A stretch of 64,000 nt of DNA from Saprospiraceae bacterium (GCA_016717105.1 JADKGF010000005.1:124001-188000); one strand, 5' to 3'; positions 1 through 10,021 are shown, numbered from the stretch's first letter. The notes: a model not told the origin generated them from the letters alone. Program-made: numbers and translations.

Positions 1-133
1 TCAATTTCCAGTATATGATCTTTTATTTGTTAGAGATCTGTCTATTACATCTGATGATCTGTAAAATATTTTTTAATGCAATTATCTTTATCTGCATTCC
101 ATATTCTGTTTTTACTCGGTTTTGTAGTCTTCT

Positions 134-343
134 TCATTCCTTCAAATAAGACCATTTCACCAAATTGAAATTCAAATCCTTTGAATCGTCTATATATAAA
201 ATAGAACGTAGTAAGAATGGGATTGAATTTTCACTTCTTATAAAAACATAATGTGTCAAGTATTTTATGGTTTGACAACCATTTTGTTCGTGCTCTCTAC
301 TATTGAATATTATTTTGACTTGATATGTCACTATATTTCCCAT
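134..343 (-). CDS. Possible small hypothetical protein (69 aa)
   Basis: An open frame of 69 codons that starts with ATG and has mixed hydrophobic and charged composition. I recognise no domain, signal peptide or membrane segment. It lies in a gene-poor, AT-rich stretch beside decayed genes, so it may be a remnant or chance frame. There is no clear ribosome binding site, which is not unusual in Bacteroidota. Confidence 0.2.
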   Translation of the reverse strand: MGNIVTYQVKIIFNSREHEQNGCQTIKYLTHYVFIRSENSIPFLLRSILYIDDSKDLNFNLVKWSYLKE

Positions 344-1174
344 ATATTATTCTTGATAACGGCAGTTAGATATCTGGTGGATTGGCAATAGCCCAATCTG
401 ACACGATGATCGCTTGTTAGTAATCGTTTATAAGTTTATTTTTATACTAATTATAAGAAATTATTTCTGTTTTATTCAGTTTCAAAATTACTTTGATGCA
501 ATAAAAATATGTTCACTGGGACTAATATTAAGGACTCTTACTACCATAATTAAAAGATAATAAAGAAAGTGATAAAACATAAACTGAGTCTAGCAAAAAG
601 AAAGTAAGTAAAACCAACCAAATGATTCTAAATTGTTTTTTTTTTTGTGCTTTAAAGTAATATAAGATGCTAAAAAGTCCCAATGATTATCATAATTGAT
701 GTAATGGTACCTAAGTTAAATTTTATTCCAAAATGAAATACTTTGCAAACCAATGTTGCAAGAAATGTTTGTTAAACAAGATTAGAATTTTGTTTAATTC
801 ACTTCGAATAAGAATTTAGTCTAAGATTTGTTTTTACTTTCATTCAGATTCTCTCAGTTTTAGAATCCACTTTGTTGTTAGATCAATTATTAAGAAAATT
901 AATGCAAAATGTTATACAGAGCCATCCAATCAATGCAGGTACAATTCATTAAATCCACTGCATTTCCAGTCCGTTGCAGCTACTGCACAACCCCAATTCC
1001 AGTTATTAAAAGTCCTATAATTATTGTTGATTTTGAAATATGTTTGATTTGTTTCAATTTTTATTATTTAATAGTGCATTTATTCATTAATAATTATTCA
1101 AATAAAAAATTGTTTTTGTTCGATTGGAGTAATTTTATTTAGGCTACTTCTAATGATTGTTAATTTGTTTAAAC
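344..1174. other. Gene-poor AT-rich stretch
   Basis: About 830 bases without a frame I can support. The 77-codon plus-strand frame at 909-1142 has low-complexity, phenylalanine- and isoleucine-rich composition typical of AT-rich noncoding DNA. No tRNA, hairpin terminator or convincing promoter was seen. It probably belongs to the same decayed patch as the pseudogenes that follow. Confidence 0.5.
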
Positions 1175-1266
1175 CAACTCAAATATAAACAAAATTTCAC
1201 ATTTACATCTCCCATTCAAGAAATTTACGACATTAACATTTAGGCTATTTAAAACACTTGAATTTA
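1175..1266. repeat. Imperfect direct repeat, copy A
   Basis: About 92 bp that align with 3715-3805 at roughly 85-90% identity by eye with a few one-base gaps. Both copies contain the inverted pair ATTCAAG and CTTGAAT about 35-40 bases apart, and a TAnnTTTG-like box on the minus strand (1180-1187). The two copies flank the broken FSUCCMP gene and the broken IS4 transposase. It could be the end of a mobile element or a duplicated leader. Confidence 0.7.
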
Positions 1267-1334
1267 CACCCATTATTTCTCTTGTCACTAATGTCACCAA
1301 GACATAGACTTCTCATTTTGTCAAAGAGTATACC

Positions 1335-2425
1335 TCAATCCTGAATGCAACGAACAGAGAGTCCTTCCGCCCGATTGCTTATTAAAATGCTGGCACCGCT
1401 GTTGTAGAAGTTGAGGAAGCGTGAATTGTTACTATAAATCGTACTACTCCAATAGCTGCCGTTGTTACCCTCACCATTGAGCAAACCATAACTTCCTTCA
1501 CGATAGCCCGCCATGGGCAATTTTAGTGGTGATGCAAAGGCACCATTTCCCATCATTGCTGCTCCATGTTCTTCGCTCTTGCTCCCATTCTGCTGCAGTA
1601 GGTATTCGAAATCCCGAAGGACATGGATTGTTTTCAGCAGCGGTACCTGACCACATATGTGTTTCAACAGGACTTAACCAATTATAGGGGCTTGTACTGT
1701 TTGTGACAAATAAACCATTTGAAGTAAAAAAACTGCTCGACTGTGTTGTGGTTATTCCTGATGTTCGTATCTGATGCCCATCAGCATTGCGCCCCCACTG
1801 ATAGAGGCACCATACTGGCAGCATCTGTTGGGGGGCTGGTTGCAACTGGGTAGCACTGAGATTGGGTCGAGCCATACCTTTCCAGTGATAGGATTAACTA
1901 CGGTGCCATAATTTCCGGTGTTACTTGATATCACCGCTTGCCATGCTCCGTTGATGTACTGATGAAGACCTTTTGTCCCACAGTCTGTAAGATTATGATC
2001 AAGCCTTCAGCTGGTGTAGCGATAGCATCCCTTTGTACCCAAGTCATACGTGGCGGGAGAAATCCTCTAGTAGTAGATGTCACGTCAAGGGCTGCAGAAG
2101 CATTTGGGGCAAGAACACCTATGCCTACACTACCTCCAAGTGGCTGGAGTGAGAGCGGATCAGCTGTGATACCATTAAATCCTGATTGGACCCATCCCGA
2201 ATAAGGTTGCGTTTCTGATTTACCAAAATCAACACCTTCATCATTATTTGTACCAATACCAACTCTCAATACACCAGTGGATGTTGCGCCGGGGATAGAA
2301 GGGTTACTGGCTGTTCCAACGGTCGTCAGCTTACTGGGAGGATTAGATGTACCCACTCCTACATTTTGTGCTGCCGCTCCTATACTAATGATGAGTAGAA
2401 ATAAATAAAAAAAATGTTGTCTCAT
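1335..2425 (-). pseudogene. FSUCCMP (Fibrobacter-type major paralogous domain) protein, frameshifted
   Basis: The first 164 codons start with a signal peptide ending in AAAQN and include a VGIGT stretch and an LDV(T)STTRGFLPPRM segment, typical of Bacteroidota tail- or surface-like proteins. The rest of the family domain is spread over other frames: GNYGTVVNPITGKVWLD, then NLSATQ and LYQWGRNADG, then CPSGFRIPTAAEWE, then GAFASPLKLP and the usual ending SVRCIQD. Frame changes fall near 1955, 1880, 1815-1850 (a compensating pair) and 1550. At 1880 a codon for R in the family's WLDRNL motif has lost one base. The intact product would be an exported protein of about 360 residues with unknown role. 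At least four lesions make a true pseudogene plausible, although the window also shows many likely consensus errors. Confidence 0.75.
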
Positions 2426-2545
2426 GATGATAATAATTTAAATGATCAAAAAAATTGATATTTTTTATTTTACAAATTAAGTGAGTTATCTTCAAAATTA
2501 TCGACGTTCCTTATTTCATCAATATACTCTAACTATTAATCCACA

Positions 2546-3635
2546 CTATGTACATGACAAAAATTTGATGGCTCGTGCAAAATCTCTACTATTATTGGTA
2601 TATAGAGCCCTCATTATGAATTCGAGTCCTGCTTTGAAAACACTTTTTGATGGCCTTCCATGCGCTTTGCAGATGAAAATTTCAGGATTTTTTTTCTTAA
2701 TCATCAATCCTGTTATCAGCATCCATGAATAGCTTAATGCGATCAATCCAATCAGAGTTTCTATTCTTGAATCTTTTTGCAAGTGTGTATCCTCCATGTG
2801 AAAACCATTCGATTTCATATTTTTAAACATACTTTCTATCTGCCATCTCTGGCCGTAAACTACTGTCACATCCGTTATCTTTTCTTGTGACAAAATGATC
2901 AGGTATTCCGATTTATTTTTATCATTTTTAAACCTAAATCCACTAACATAAACTTCCAATTTACCATATTTATATTTTTTATTATTGGAATGTTTGCCTT
3001 TTCTGGAGTTTGATTTTACTATGTTCTTTACGGATATCTTTTGACTATCATGGTACACTTTTTGATTTTCTTTTATTCGAATGACGAAGGTTATACCATT
3101 GTCGTTCAAATAGTTATACCAACAGACACCGCCAAATTCCCTGTCGCCAATGATATACTTTATTTTACCCGCACCTACCTTGTCAATGATTTTATTCAGT
3201 AAATCCCATCGATCACCTTTTGATTGCTATTACCTTTTTATTCAACAGTGACCAACCCAATGGAACACTATATCCTTCGTATAAAACTGATATCATCAGG
3301 ATATTAATTTTCTTCTTCCCAAGCTCCCAATTGGTACGATCTATCAGTAAGGTATATGGCCCGTCGTCCAGTTTTTAACCACTTTAAAATCATCTGTATC
3401 AGAGATGTGTTGGTCCAGTTTATCTCTTTAATAAATCGCTGCAATCGTCGGTAATTGCTTCCCGTTTTACTTTTTCGTATCCATCGCCAAGGCTATCTTG
3501 GCGAGGTTTACACTAGTAACTTGAACAATGGCAAGAATAAATAATCCTATAAGATCTATCCTTGGTTTTGTTAATGTGCTTAGGTTCTTCATCAGTTCTC
3601 TTGGTAAGTTCTTTAACTTTACCCTGAGTAGCCAT
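2546..3635 (-). pseudogene. IS4-family transposase, frameshifted
   Basis: DDE transposase of the IS4 type. Joined over three frames it reads from MATQGKVKE at 3635 through LTKPRIDLIGLFILAIVQV, NYRRLQRFIKEINW, the first Asp in LLIDRTNWELGKKK, the second Asp in IIGDREFGG, to the YREK signature YGQRWQIESMFKNMK, where the catalytic Glu lies. The C-terminal 187 codons (2546-3109) are one open frame. Shifts fall near 3600, 3475, 3370 and 3220. I could not find convincing terminal inverted repeats or a target duplication, so the element boundaries are unknown. It is probably immobile as read; some lesions may be consensus errors. Confidence 0.85.
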
Positions 3636-4016
3636 GATGTTTTGGTTTTATTTATCACATAATCAAACGTTTATCATTGGCTACGTGTTTTTTTGTCATG
3701 TACATAGACATCCACAACACAAATATAAACAAACTTCCACATTTTTACATTCCATTCAAGAAATTTACAACATTAACATTGGACTATTTAAAACTCTTGA
3801 ATTTATTGTGTTTGGTCTTTGGTCACATGCGTATCTTTTTATCTCCAGATTATATTAAAAAAGTTGCACGCATTATAAAATAAATGGCCGACATAAAATG
3901 TTAATTAAAATACCATAGCATTAATATTTTCAAATCATAAATTAAAATATAGATTTTTAAAAAACAATGGATAAATAAAATAATTCTAATATTTTACACA
4001 TTATAATAATAATTAA
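3636..4016. other. AT-rich intergenic region containing repeat copy B
   Basis: About 380 bases with no frame I can support. The two overlapping short plus-strand frames here are low-complexity shadows. It holds repeat copy B and, on the minus strand at 3720-3727, a TATATTTG box that could serve the transposase gene. The stretch 3880-4010 is extremely AT-rich. Confidence 0.5.
3715..3805. repeat. Imperfect direct repeat, copy B
   Basis: Partner of 1175-1266. Shared blocks include AAATATAAACAAA, CATTCAAGAAATTTAC, ACATTAACATT, CTATTTAAAAC and CTTGAATTTA. In this copy the inverted pair is longer (ATTCAAGA and TCTTGAAT). It lies upstream of the IS4-type transposase start on the minus strand, whereas copy A lies about 70 bases past the end of the FSUCCMP gene. 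Confidence 0.7.
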
Positions 4017-4024
4017 TATCTTTG
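4017..4024 (+). promoter_or_regulatory. Candidate -7 box (TATCTTTG)
   Basis: Fits the Bacteroidota TAnnTTTG consensus and lies about 76 bases before the ATG at 4100. No TTG is seen at the expected -33 distance. It supports a start of the thioredoxin-like gene at 4100 rather than at 4268. Confidence 0.4.
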
Positions 4025-4099
4025 TTCTGAAGATCCAAATTATTTCTTAGATTGTATCTCAAAATCTTAATTAACCTCTCCAAAATATCTCTTGACTTA

Positions 4100-4648
4100 A
4101 TGTTAAATTCCAAAATATATAAATTTATCTTACTCACAACTATCTGTGTTGTTCTTTTCCAATCATGTGCAAAAAAAATGACACCTAAGACTCCAAATGA
4201 ATCTGAAAGTTAGAAGACATATCTAAAGGGGAAAAAAAAAGATACCGCCAGGCCACCTGTTTCATTTATGATAAAAGAAAAAAACTTTGCGTTCAATTTT
4301 GATGAAAGCCAAGAGTTATCCGCAGTTTTGGACAAAGCAACGGCAGCTGATAAATTGGTCTTTGTGGATATCAATGCTAAATGGTGTACGCCGTGCAAAC
4401 TTATGCAACGCGATGTCTATACCCACGAAGAGACAGCAGCATACTTTAATGAGCATTTTATCAATTATATGGTGGATGCTGACACGTTAGAAGGTCCCGA
4501 CCTCAGGCTTATTTACGACATCAAAACGATACCTACCCTATTGTGGTTGGATAATAAAGGAAGAGTGGTGCACAAAAAAGAAGGCGCTTGCTATCATGCA
4601 GAGCTCATCCGTAATGCTGAAATAGCATTACAAACCAAGAAAAATTAA
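4100..4648 (+). CDS. Thioredoxin-like lipoprotein with an in-frame TAG
   Basis: From ATG 4100 the frame encodes a lipoprotein signal peptide (FILLTTICVVLFQSC), about 17 more residues, then TAG at 4211-4213, and continues in the same frame into a thioredoxin fold. The uninterrupted part starts at ATG 4268 (126 aa) with the redox motif WCTPCK about 40 residues in and a cis-proline segment TIPTLLW. The family reduces or isomerises disulfides in exported proteins, and the lipobox suggests periplasmic membrane anchoring. Without the signal peptide the product would be cytoplasmic. The same frame on both sides of TAG suggests a single substitution, a recent nonsense mutation or a consensus error. 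The thioredoxin call is firm; the start is inferred. Confidence 0.75.
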
Positions 4649-4651
4649 AGA

Positions 4652-5309
4652 TTATTTGCTTGCCTTTTTATGGTCTTCCAAAAACTTGGCAAGTCCGATA
4701 TCGGTAAGTGGATGATTGAGCAATCCTAAGATACTACTCAATGGGCAAGTGACCACATCAGCACCAGCTTTGGCAGCTTGGACGATGTGCAACGGAGTTC
4801 TGATCGACGCAGCAAGGATCTCTGTCGAATATCCCTGTATAGAATAAATGGAAACTATCTCTTCGATAAGCTTCATGCCATCCCAGTTGATATCATCGAC
4901 TCTACCTACAAATGGCGAAAGATATGTAGCGCCTGCCTTAGCAGCTAGTATAGCCTGACCTGCCGAAAAAACAAGAGTACAATTGGTATTTATCCCTACT
5001 TCCGAAAAGTAAGAGATTGCCTTGATACCTTCTCTAATCATAGGGACCTTTACGACGATATTTTCGGCAAGATCAGCCAAGACTTTGCCCTCTTCGATCA
5101 TACCTTTGTAATCTGTGGAGATAACCCTCAGCACTTACATCACCTTCTACGATTTTACATATTTTTTTATAGTGTGCAAGAATATTTTTATCACCGGTGA
5201 TACCTTCTTTAGCCATTAATGATGGATTTGTCGTAACACCATCAAGGATACCAAGATCCATGGCTTCTTTGATTTGATCAAGATTGGCTGTATCGATAAA
5301 AAATTTCAT
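4652..5309 (-). CDS. Transaldolase / fructose-6-phosphate aldolase-like (one-base frameshift)
   Basis: Small class I aldolase of the transaldolase type 3 / FSA family. Residues seen are the Asp in [12 protein letters not shown], the Asn in VTTNPSLM, the Schiff-base Lys in IVVKVPM, and the late [11 protein letters not shown] segment. The frame breaks after VEGDVSAE at a GGG tract (CCC at 5125-5127 on the plus strand). Removing one G joins it to VISTDYKGM and gives 218 aa, the usual length. The start is MKFF at 5309. The enzyme acts in the non-oxidative pentose phosphate pathway or as a fructose-6-phosphate lyase. It follows the SRP RNA gene on the same strand with about 40 bases between, and may share its promoter. 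The frameshift is most likely a homopolymer error. Confidence 0.88.
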
Positions 5310-5348
5310 AAGCTTGCGAGATTGTGTGGAAAGGATATAAACTAAAAT

Positions 5349-5439
5349 GTGAGGAAACACACCGCACCGCTCAACTTCCTACCCTTGCTGCATTTCTGCC
5401 CTGGGGGAGTTCGGAAGGAGCTGGTCGTATGCCCCTCAC
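5349..5439 (-). ncRNA. ffs: Signal recognition particle RNA, small bacterial type
   Basis: Read on the minus strand, the apical part is CCCAGGGCAGAAATGCAGCA, the Bacteroidota form of the conserved SRP domain IV loop that binds Ffh. The flanks pair (CUUCC with GGAAG), and the ends close as GUGAGG with CCUCAC, giving about 91 nt. A Bacteroidota promoter lies just upstream, with four bases between the -7 box and the predicted first base. The RNA works with Ffh and FtsY in co-translational targeting to the membrane. Confidence 0.9.
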
Positions 5440-5443
5440 GCCG

Positions 5444-5472
5444 CAAAGGTATGAGGATTTTTGAGATATCAA
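5444..5472 (-). promoter_or_regulatory. Bacteroidota housekeeping promoter of the SRP RNA
   Basis: On the minus strand: TTG (5470-5472), an 18-base spacer, then TACCTTTG (5444-5451). Both elements fit the -33 TTG / -7 TAnnTTTG consensus, and the predicted start matches the 5' end of the SRP RNA closing helix. It may also drive the downstream transaldolase. Confidence 0.8.
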
Positions 5473-5518
5473 AAACTAAATCCAAGAAAATGTTTTATTA
5501 AAATATGTTGGGGCAAAA

Positions 5519-7195
5519 TCATTTTCGTCTTTTGAAAAATAAAGTTTCGCCAGATTGTAGCATTTGCTGCCATATAAGGGTATCCACTTTGTCCTTTCTG
5601 TTGGTTTCGATTACTAAAATATCTGATAACAAATCAATCTTCCCACCAGATTTGGTCTGTTTTGTGACCTTTTGTATTTGCGGATGCCAATAAAATGATT
5701 CGTCTTCAATAAATACATATTGATTTTTCAAATTACTCAAATCTGTATCTTTCATGCTTTGTACCCAGGCATTGACATCATAATAATACAATTGAAAAGG
5801 ATATCTTTTAAAATTTAGAAAGGTAAAATATATGGTTATTGTCAGCATGATCAGTACCAACATATTTTTCCAAAATCTTGTACGGTCTTTTATTAACGAA
5901 ATAATAATGAGAAATAAAATAACCCAATAAAACCAACAATGGATGATCACGTTCCGATAAAATGGTATTTTTTTAATTATCAAGCTGACCGCTATGAAAC
6001 CAAAAACCAGACTTAAAAACAACCTTACTAAAACGATTTGTTCCTTTTGTTTATTCATGACAACCAAACCAACTGGCAATATTATAAGGATGACAGCCAA
6101 CCAAGTGGAAGTTCCAGAACCAAACCATTCATTGAATAGGCCTTGAAAATAGTTGCTTAGAAAAAATGATTGGAAAAATTCGGATGTTGTCAAGTCTGTA
6201 GGAGCAGCCACATATTTATTGGCTACTACCGATTGCCATCCTGAAAATGTAACTACCGGTATATACAAAATCAAACTTAAGATAAGTATCCTGATGGACG
6301 CATAAATATATTTAAAATCAGGAGTGCGATAAGGTTTACCTGATAAGATTACAAAAACGCTCAATCCAATCCAATAAAATAAAAATGATGGTATCGTCCA
6401 CATGCCCAATGCCATGACAATTACATAAGTGGAGAGATGTCTGGTTTCTTTGGTTTTTAGATAAAAATACACCAGCTCAAAGGCAATCCATGCCAACAAT
6501 AATTGCAAACTATATCCGCGTGCCTGAGTTGCAAAACCAATGATAGGAAAAATGGTCGATAACAGCAGTATAAACACCAATTTTATAAAAATGTCAGACT
6601 CAAACCGTCCAATAAACGTCCAAATCCGCACCAAAATTATAGAAAACGACAATCCAGAAATCACTCTTCCTGTCCAGATCAAATCATCATGAAATATTGA
6701 CAACCAGTGGTTTAATGCATTGAAAAAAATGTGATTGTTTGGTAATGGGTAAAAACTAATGGTTTGAAAAAATGGCTTAGATGCAAAATTGATGGCAGAA
6801 AACACTTCATCAGTTGCATATGCTGCCCTACTCTGCCAAAAGAACCAAATCAACATTCCAAGCATGAAAATCATTAAGTCCACTTTGCAGTTGCTCCAAT
6901 TGATTGGGGAAAAGGATTTGGTTTTTATGTCTAGTTTTATATTCCTAGTTGAAATTGCAACAATTAATGACATAAAAAACAAAATCCAAATATAGGTCTC
7001 ACCAAACCCTTTAGTCTGAGAAGTAAAAAAAATACTTGACCACACATCATTTTTATAAAAGTTAGGTTCTAGATTTTGATACCAATCTACTAGGACTTGA
7101 TATTCACTACTTGTATACCAAATCCCATATAATAGAACTAAGACACTAGTCAAGGACCAGAAAATAGGTACTATACAGTTGATTGTGCGATTCAT
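5519..7195 (-). CDS. Polytopic membrane protein, possible GT-C-type glycosyltransferase
   Basis: About 558 residues with some ten to twelve hydrophobic segments. After the second hydrophobic region comes a long loop with ATDEVFSAINFASKPFFQ and PLPNNHIFFNALNHW. A DE pair in the first extracytoplasmic loop followed by conserved PxNNH-like residues resembles GT-C (PMT/GT39-like) enzymes that use lipid-linked sugars, but I see no decisive signature. The C-terminus is a soluble tail of about 90 residues. I chose MNRTINC at 7195 as the start because a TACATTTG box at 7200-7207 lies just upstream; an ATG nine codons earlier exists. The function is an inference from topology. Confidence 0.6.
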   Translation of the reverse strand: MNRTINCIVPIFWSLTSVLVLLYGIWYTSSEYQVLVDWYQNLEPNFYKNDVWSSIFFTSQTKGFGETYIWILFFMSLIVAISTRNIKLDIKTKSFSPINWSNCKVDLMIFMLGMLIWFFWQSRAAYATDEVFSAINFASKPFFQTISFYPLPNNHIFFNALNHWLSIFHDDLIWTGRVISGLSFSIILVRIWTFIGRFESDIFIKLVFILLLSTIFPIIGFATQARGYSLQLLLAWIAFELVYFYLKTKETRHLSTYVIVMALGMWTIPSFLFYWIGLSVFVILSGKPYRTPDFKYIYASIRILILSLILYIPVVTFSGWQSVVANKYVAAPTDLTTSEFFQSFFLSNYFQGLFNEWFGSGTSTWLAVILIILPVGLVVMNKQKEQIVLVRLFLSLVFGFIAVSLIIKKIPFYRNVIIHCWFYWVILFLIIISLIKDRTRFWKNMLVLIMLTITIYFTFLNFKRYPFQLYYYDVNAWVQSMKDTDLSNLKNQYVFIEDESFYWHPQIQKVTKQTKSGGKIDLLSDILVIETNRKDKVDTLIWQQMLQSGETLFFKRRK

Positions 7196-7199
7196 CTTA

Positions 7200-7207
7200 C
7201 AAATGTA
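7200..7207 (-). promoter_or_regulatory. Candidate -7 box (TACATTTG) next to the start codon
   Basis: Matches TAnnTTTG and ends four bases before the chosen ATG at 7195, which would give a leaderless or nearly leaderless message. No TTG at -33 is seen. Confidence 0.3.
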
Positions 7208-7381
7208 AGAAAATGAAACCAAATCACAGTTGGTAATCCCATTAACTAACTTTAAAATTAATCCATCAAAAAACTATTATAATTCCAATTTATTGGGCAT
7301 TGACAGCAAATATGAACATGATTTAAATAAAAAACACATAAAATATTTCTAAATTGGCACTTCAAAATTGTAGTTAAAAAA

Positions 7382-9001
7382 ATGTCTGGATACACTATAT
7401 CAGGTCAAATCATTGACATCATAAATAAAGTCATTTCCAAAGGTATAATTGTCGTAGAAAATGGAAAAATAAGTAAAATTTCACCTTCTGATACTGTAGA
7501 TGATCAATATATTTTGCCTGGTTTCATAGATGCACATATCCATATCGAAAGCTCGATGGTAACACCTTATGAATTCGCACGCACAGCATTGGGACACGGC
7601 ACGATAGCTACAGTATCTGATCCTCATGAAATAGCCAATGTTTGTGGGCTGGAAGGTGTGCAATATATGATCGAAAACGCAAAAGACGCCAAACTAAAAT
7701 TTCACTTCGGTGCACCATCATGTGTTCCCGCCACCGCTTTTGAAAATGCAGGTGCCACGATTGGACCATCGGAGATTGAAGAGTTGATGCAATCCAGTGA
7801 CATCTGGTATCTGTCAGAAATGATGAATTATCCCGGTGTCTTGGCCGATGATCCGGAGATCCTTGCAAAGATAGCTTCAGCGCATAAATACGGCAAACCT
7901 GTAGATGGGCATGCACCAGGACTAAGAGGTGATGATGCGAGAAAATACATAGAACATGGGATTAGCACTGATCACGAGTGTGTCACACTTGAAGAAGCAT
8001 TAGATAAGCTCAAATATGGTATGAAGATAATCATCCGCGAAGGATCAGCAGCCAAAAATTTTGATGCATTGCATCCGTTGATAGCTACACATCCAGAAAT
8101 GGTCATGTTTTGTAGTGATGACAAACATCCTGATGATTTACTTATTGGGCATATAAATTTACTGGTCGCACGGTCTTTGGCTTTGGGCTATGATTTATTT
8201 GATGTCCTAAAAATAGCATGTCTAAATGCTGTGAATCATTACAAATTGCCTGTTGGTACGCTGAATATAGGAGATGCTGCCGATTTTATTGTAGTACAAG
8301 ATCTTCAATCATGGCAAATCAAACAATCGGTCATAAATGGAGAAATCGTATTTGAAAATGACACACCAAATAAAATTCATTCAAAACCACAACCAATAAT
8401 TAACCAGTTTAACACGCTGGAAGTATCACCAGAAGCATTAAAAGTCTCTGATGACGGCGAATTGACACCAGTAATTTGTGCCATTGACGGATCGCTTATC
8501 ACAGAGAAACTGATGACTTTTCTACCTGTTACTGACAGGAATAAAATGATAGATTCTGACCATGATATTTTAAAAATAGTGGTAATCAATCGCTATCAAC
8601 CAAGCAAACCTGCTATTGGTTTTATTAAAAATTTTGGATTAAAATCTTGCGCCATTGCTTCTACTGTAGCACATGATTCACACAATATTATTGCGGTAGG
8701 TGATGATGACGACTTGTTGGCAAAAGCGATAAACCAATTGGTAAAATCTAAAGGAGGATTATCAGCAGTTAGCAACACTGAAAGCAAACATATAGCGCTT
8801 CCTATAGCTGGACTGATGAGTGATTTGTCCGTTGTGGAAATAGGCAATGCTTATACTGAAATATCTTCTTTTGTAAAATATCGTGGTTGTACATTACATG
8901 CACCGTTTATGACCTTATCCTTTATGGCATTGCTTGTAATCCCAAAAATTAAGATCAGTGATTTGGGAATGTTTGATGCAGAAGAGTTCCACTTTTATTA
9001 A
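7382..9001 (+). CDS. ade: Adenine deaminase
   Basis: Amidohydrolase of 539 aa, the usual Ade length. It hydrolyses adenine to hypoxanthine and ammonia in purine salvage. Seen in order: the beta-sandwich start; the metal ligands in PGFIDAHIHIESSMVTP at about residue 48; HGTIATVSDPHEIANV; DGHAPG at about 180; STDHECVT; and the active-site FCSDDKHPDDL at about 250. The C-terminal half carries the family's second domain with VAHDSHNIIAVG. It stands alone, divergent from the membrane protein gene and convergent with the WG-repeat gene. Confidence 0.95.
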   Translation: MSGYTISGQIIDIINKVISKGIIVVENGKISKISPSDTVDDQYILPGFIDAHIHIESSMVTPYEFARTALGHGTIATVSDPHEIANVCGLEGVQYMIENAKDAKLKFHFGAPSCVPATAFENAGATIGPSEIEELMQSSDIWYLSEMMNYPGVLADDPEILAKIASAHKYGKPVDGHAPGLRGDDARKYIEHGISTDHECVTLEEALDKLKYGMKIIIREGSAAKNFDALHPLIATHPEMVMFCSDDKHPDDLLIGHINLLVARSLALGYDLFDVLKIACLNAVNHYKLPVGTLNIGDAADFIVVQDLQSWQIKQSVINGEIVFENDTPNKIHSKPQPIINQFNTLEVSPEALKVSDDGELTPVICAIDGSLITEKLMTFLPVTDRNKMIDSDHDILKIVVINRYQPSKPAIGFIKNFGLKSCAIASTVAHDSHNIIAVGDDDDLLAKAINQLVKSKGGLSAVSNTESKHIALPIAGLMSDLSVVEIGNAYTEISSFVKYRGCTLHAPFMTLSFMALLVIPKIKISDLGMFDAEEFHFY

Positions 9002-9065
9002 ACAGCTTCGGAAGTTATTGTGATTTTCCGACAATGCAACGTGATCATGCACCTGCTTGTTATTG

Positions 9066-10003
9066 TCATTTATTTTCTCTTCTTTTAAAGAATTCTTTTC
9101 CACCAAAACTCTTATAACCAAATTTATTTGATTCAAATTCTACGAGTGCCATTTGCCAACCAGGTTCGATTTCTAAACTGTCGAATTCAATTTGTAAGAC
9201 TATATCTCCTCTACTATTAATGACTCCATATTTATCATTAATTCTAACTTTTGCATATGAAACTTCATTTTGAAGTGACCTGTTAAAAAAAACATCATCA
9301 TATTTGAACTTAATCAGATTTGATAATTGGAAATTAGCTTCTCTTTCATGGTTTGAAGAAATGGCTTCATCAACAATAATTCTTTTACAACTCCATATAT
9401 CAAATAGCCCGTACTTATCATTCTTTCTTAGTAAAATATGACTGTTTCCATAGGGAATTATTTCATCAATTTTCAAATTTGAAGTATCAATCACTTCGAT
9501 AATATTCGAAGTATCAATTTTCACATAATATTTAAATACAAGCTCGTTTTTACCATTTATTTGTATGAAATAGTCATTTGGATTAGCTGGATGTACAACA
9601 TTGCATCCACCATCATCTATAGGAATACAATCATTCCTTTTCATTTTTCTTCCTTGTCTGTTAATTAAGAAAGTGTCGTTTTTCACAGATACTGAGGCAC
9701 AATTTGAAATAAAGCTTGTAGCTGAATCATATTTTGCTTTTATATGCAAATAACCATCATTTTTAATATATCCATATTTCCCATTTAATTTCACTAAAGC
9801 AAGTCCATTCATAAAGAATTCTACTTTTTCATAAATTGGTCTTCTATTACTGTTTCTCCTTCAGAGTTTGCATATCCCCATTTATTGTTTTCCCCAATTG
9901 GATATAATATTCTTTTGTCTATTGATAAGTTCTCTACTTCTTTTGACATAACACATCCTAAGAATAAAGAAATGCCCATTAATATTGCAATTTTACTTTT
10001 CAT
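9066..10003 (-). CDS. WG-repeat lipoprotein (one-base frameshift)
   Basis: The start MKSKIAILMGISLFLGC at 10003 is a lipoprotein signal peptide. The mature part has WG/KYGY repeats: NNKWGYANSEGETVIEDQF, LNGKYGYIKNDGYLHIKAKYD, NDKYGLFD, NDKYGVINSRGDIVLQIEFD and NKFGYKSFGGKEF. The frame stops at TAG after DQFMKK. Adding one A to the A5 tract (T5 at 9825-9829 on the plus strand) continues it as KVEFFMNGLALVKL, giving 312 aa. WG-repeat proteins are common surface lipoproteins in Bacteroidota with poorly known roles. The gene starts about 20 bases after the stop of the BNR/CUB gene on the same strand. The frameshift is probably a sequencing error. Confidence 0.8.
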
Positions 10004-10021
10004 ACTTACCATTAATTAGAG

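Noticed and set aside
909..1142. 77-codon plus-strand open frame
   Set aside because: Low-complexity Phe/Ile/Tyr composition in AT-rich DNA, no promoter or domain; likely chance.
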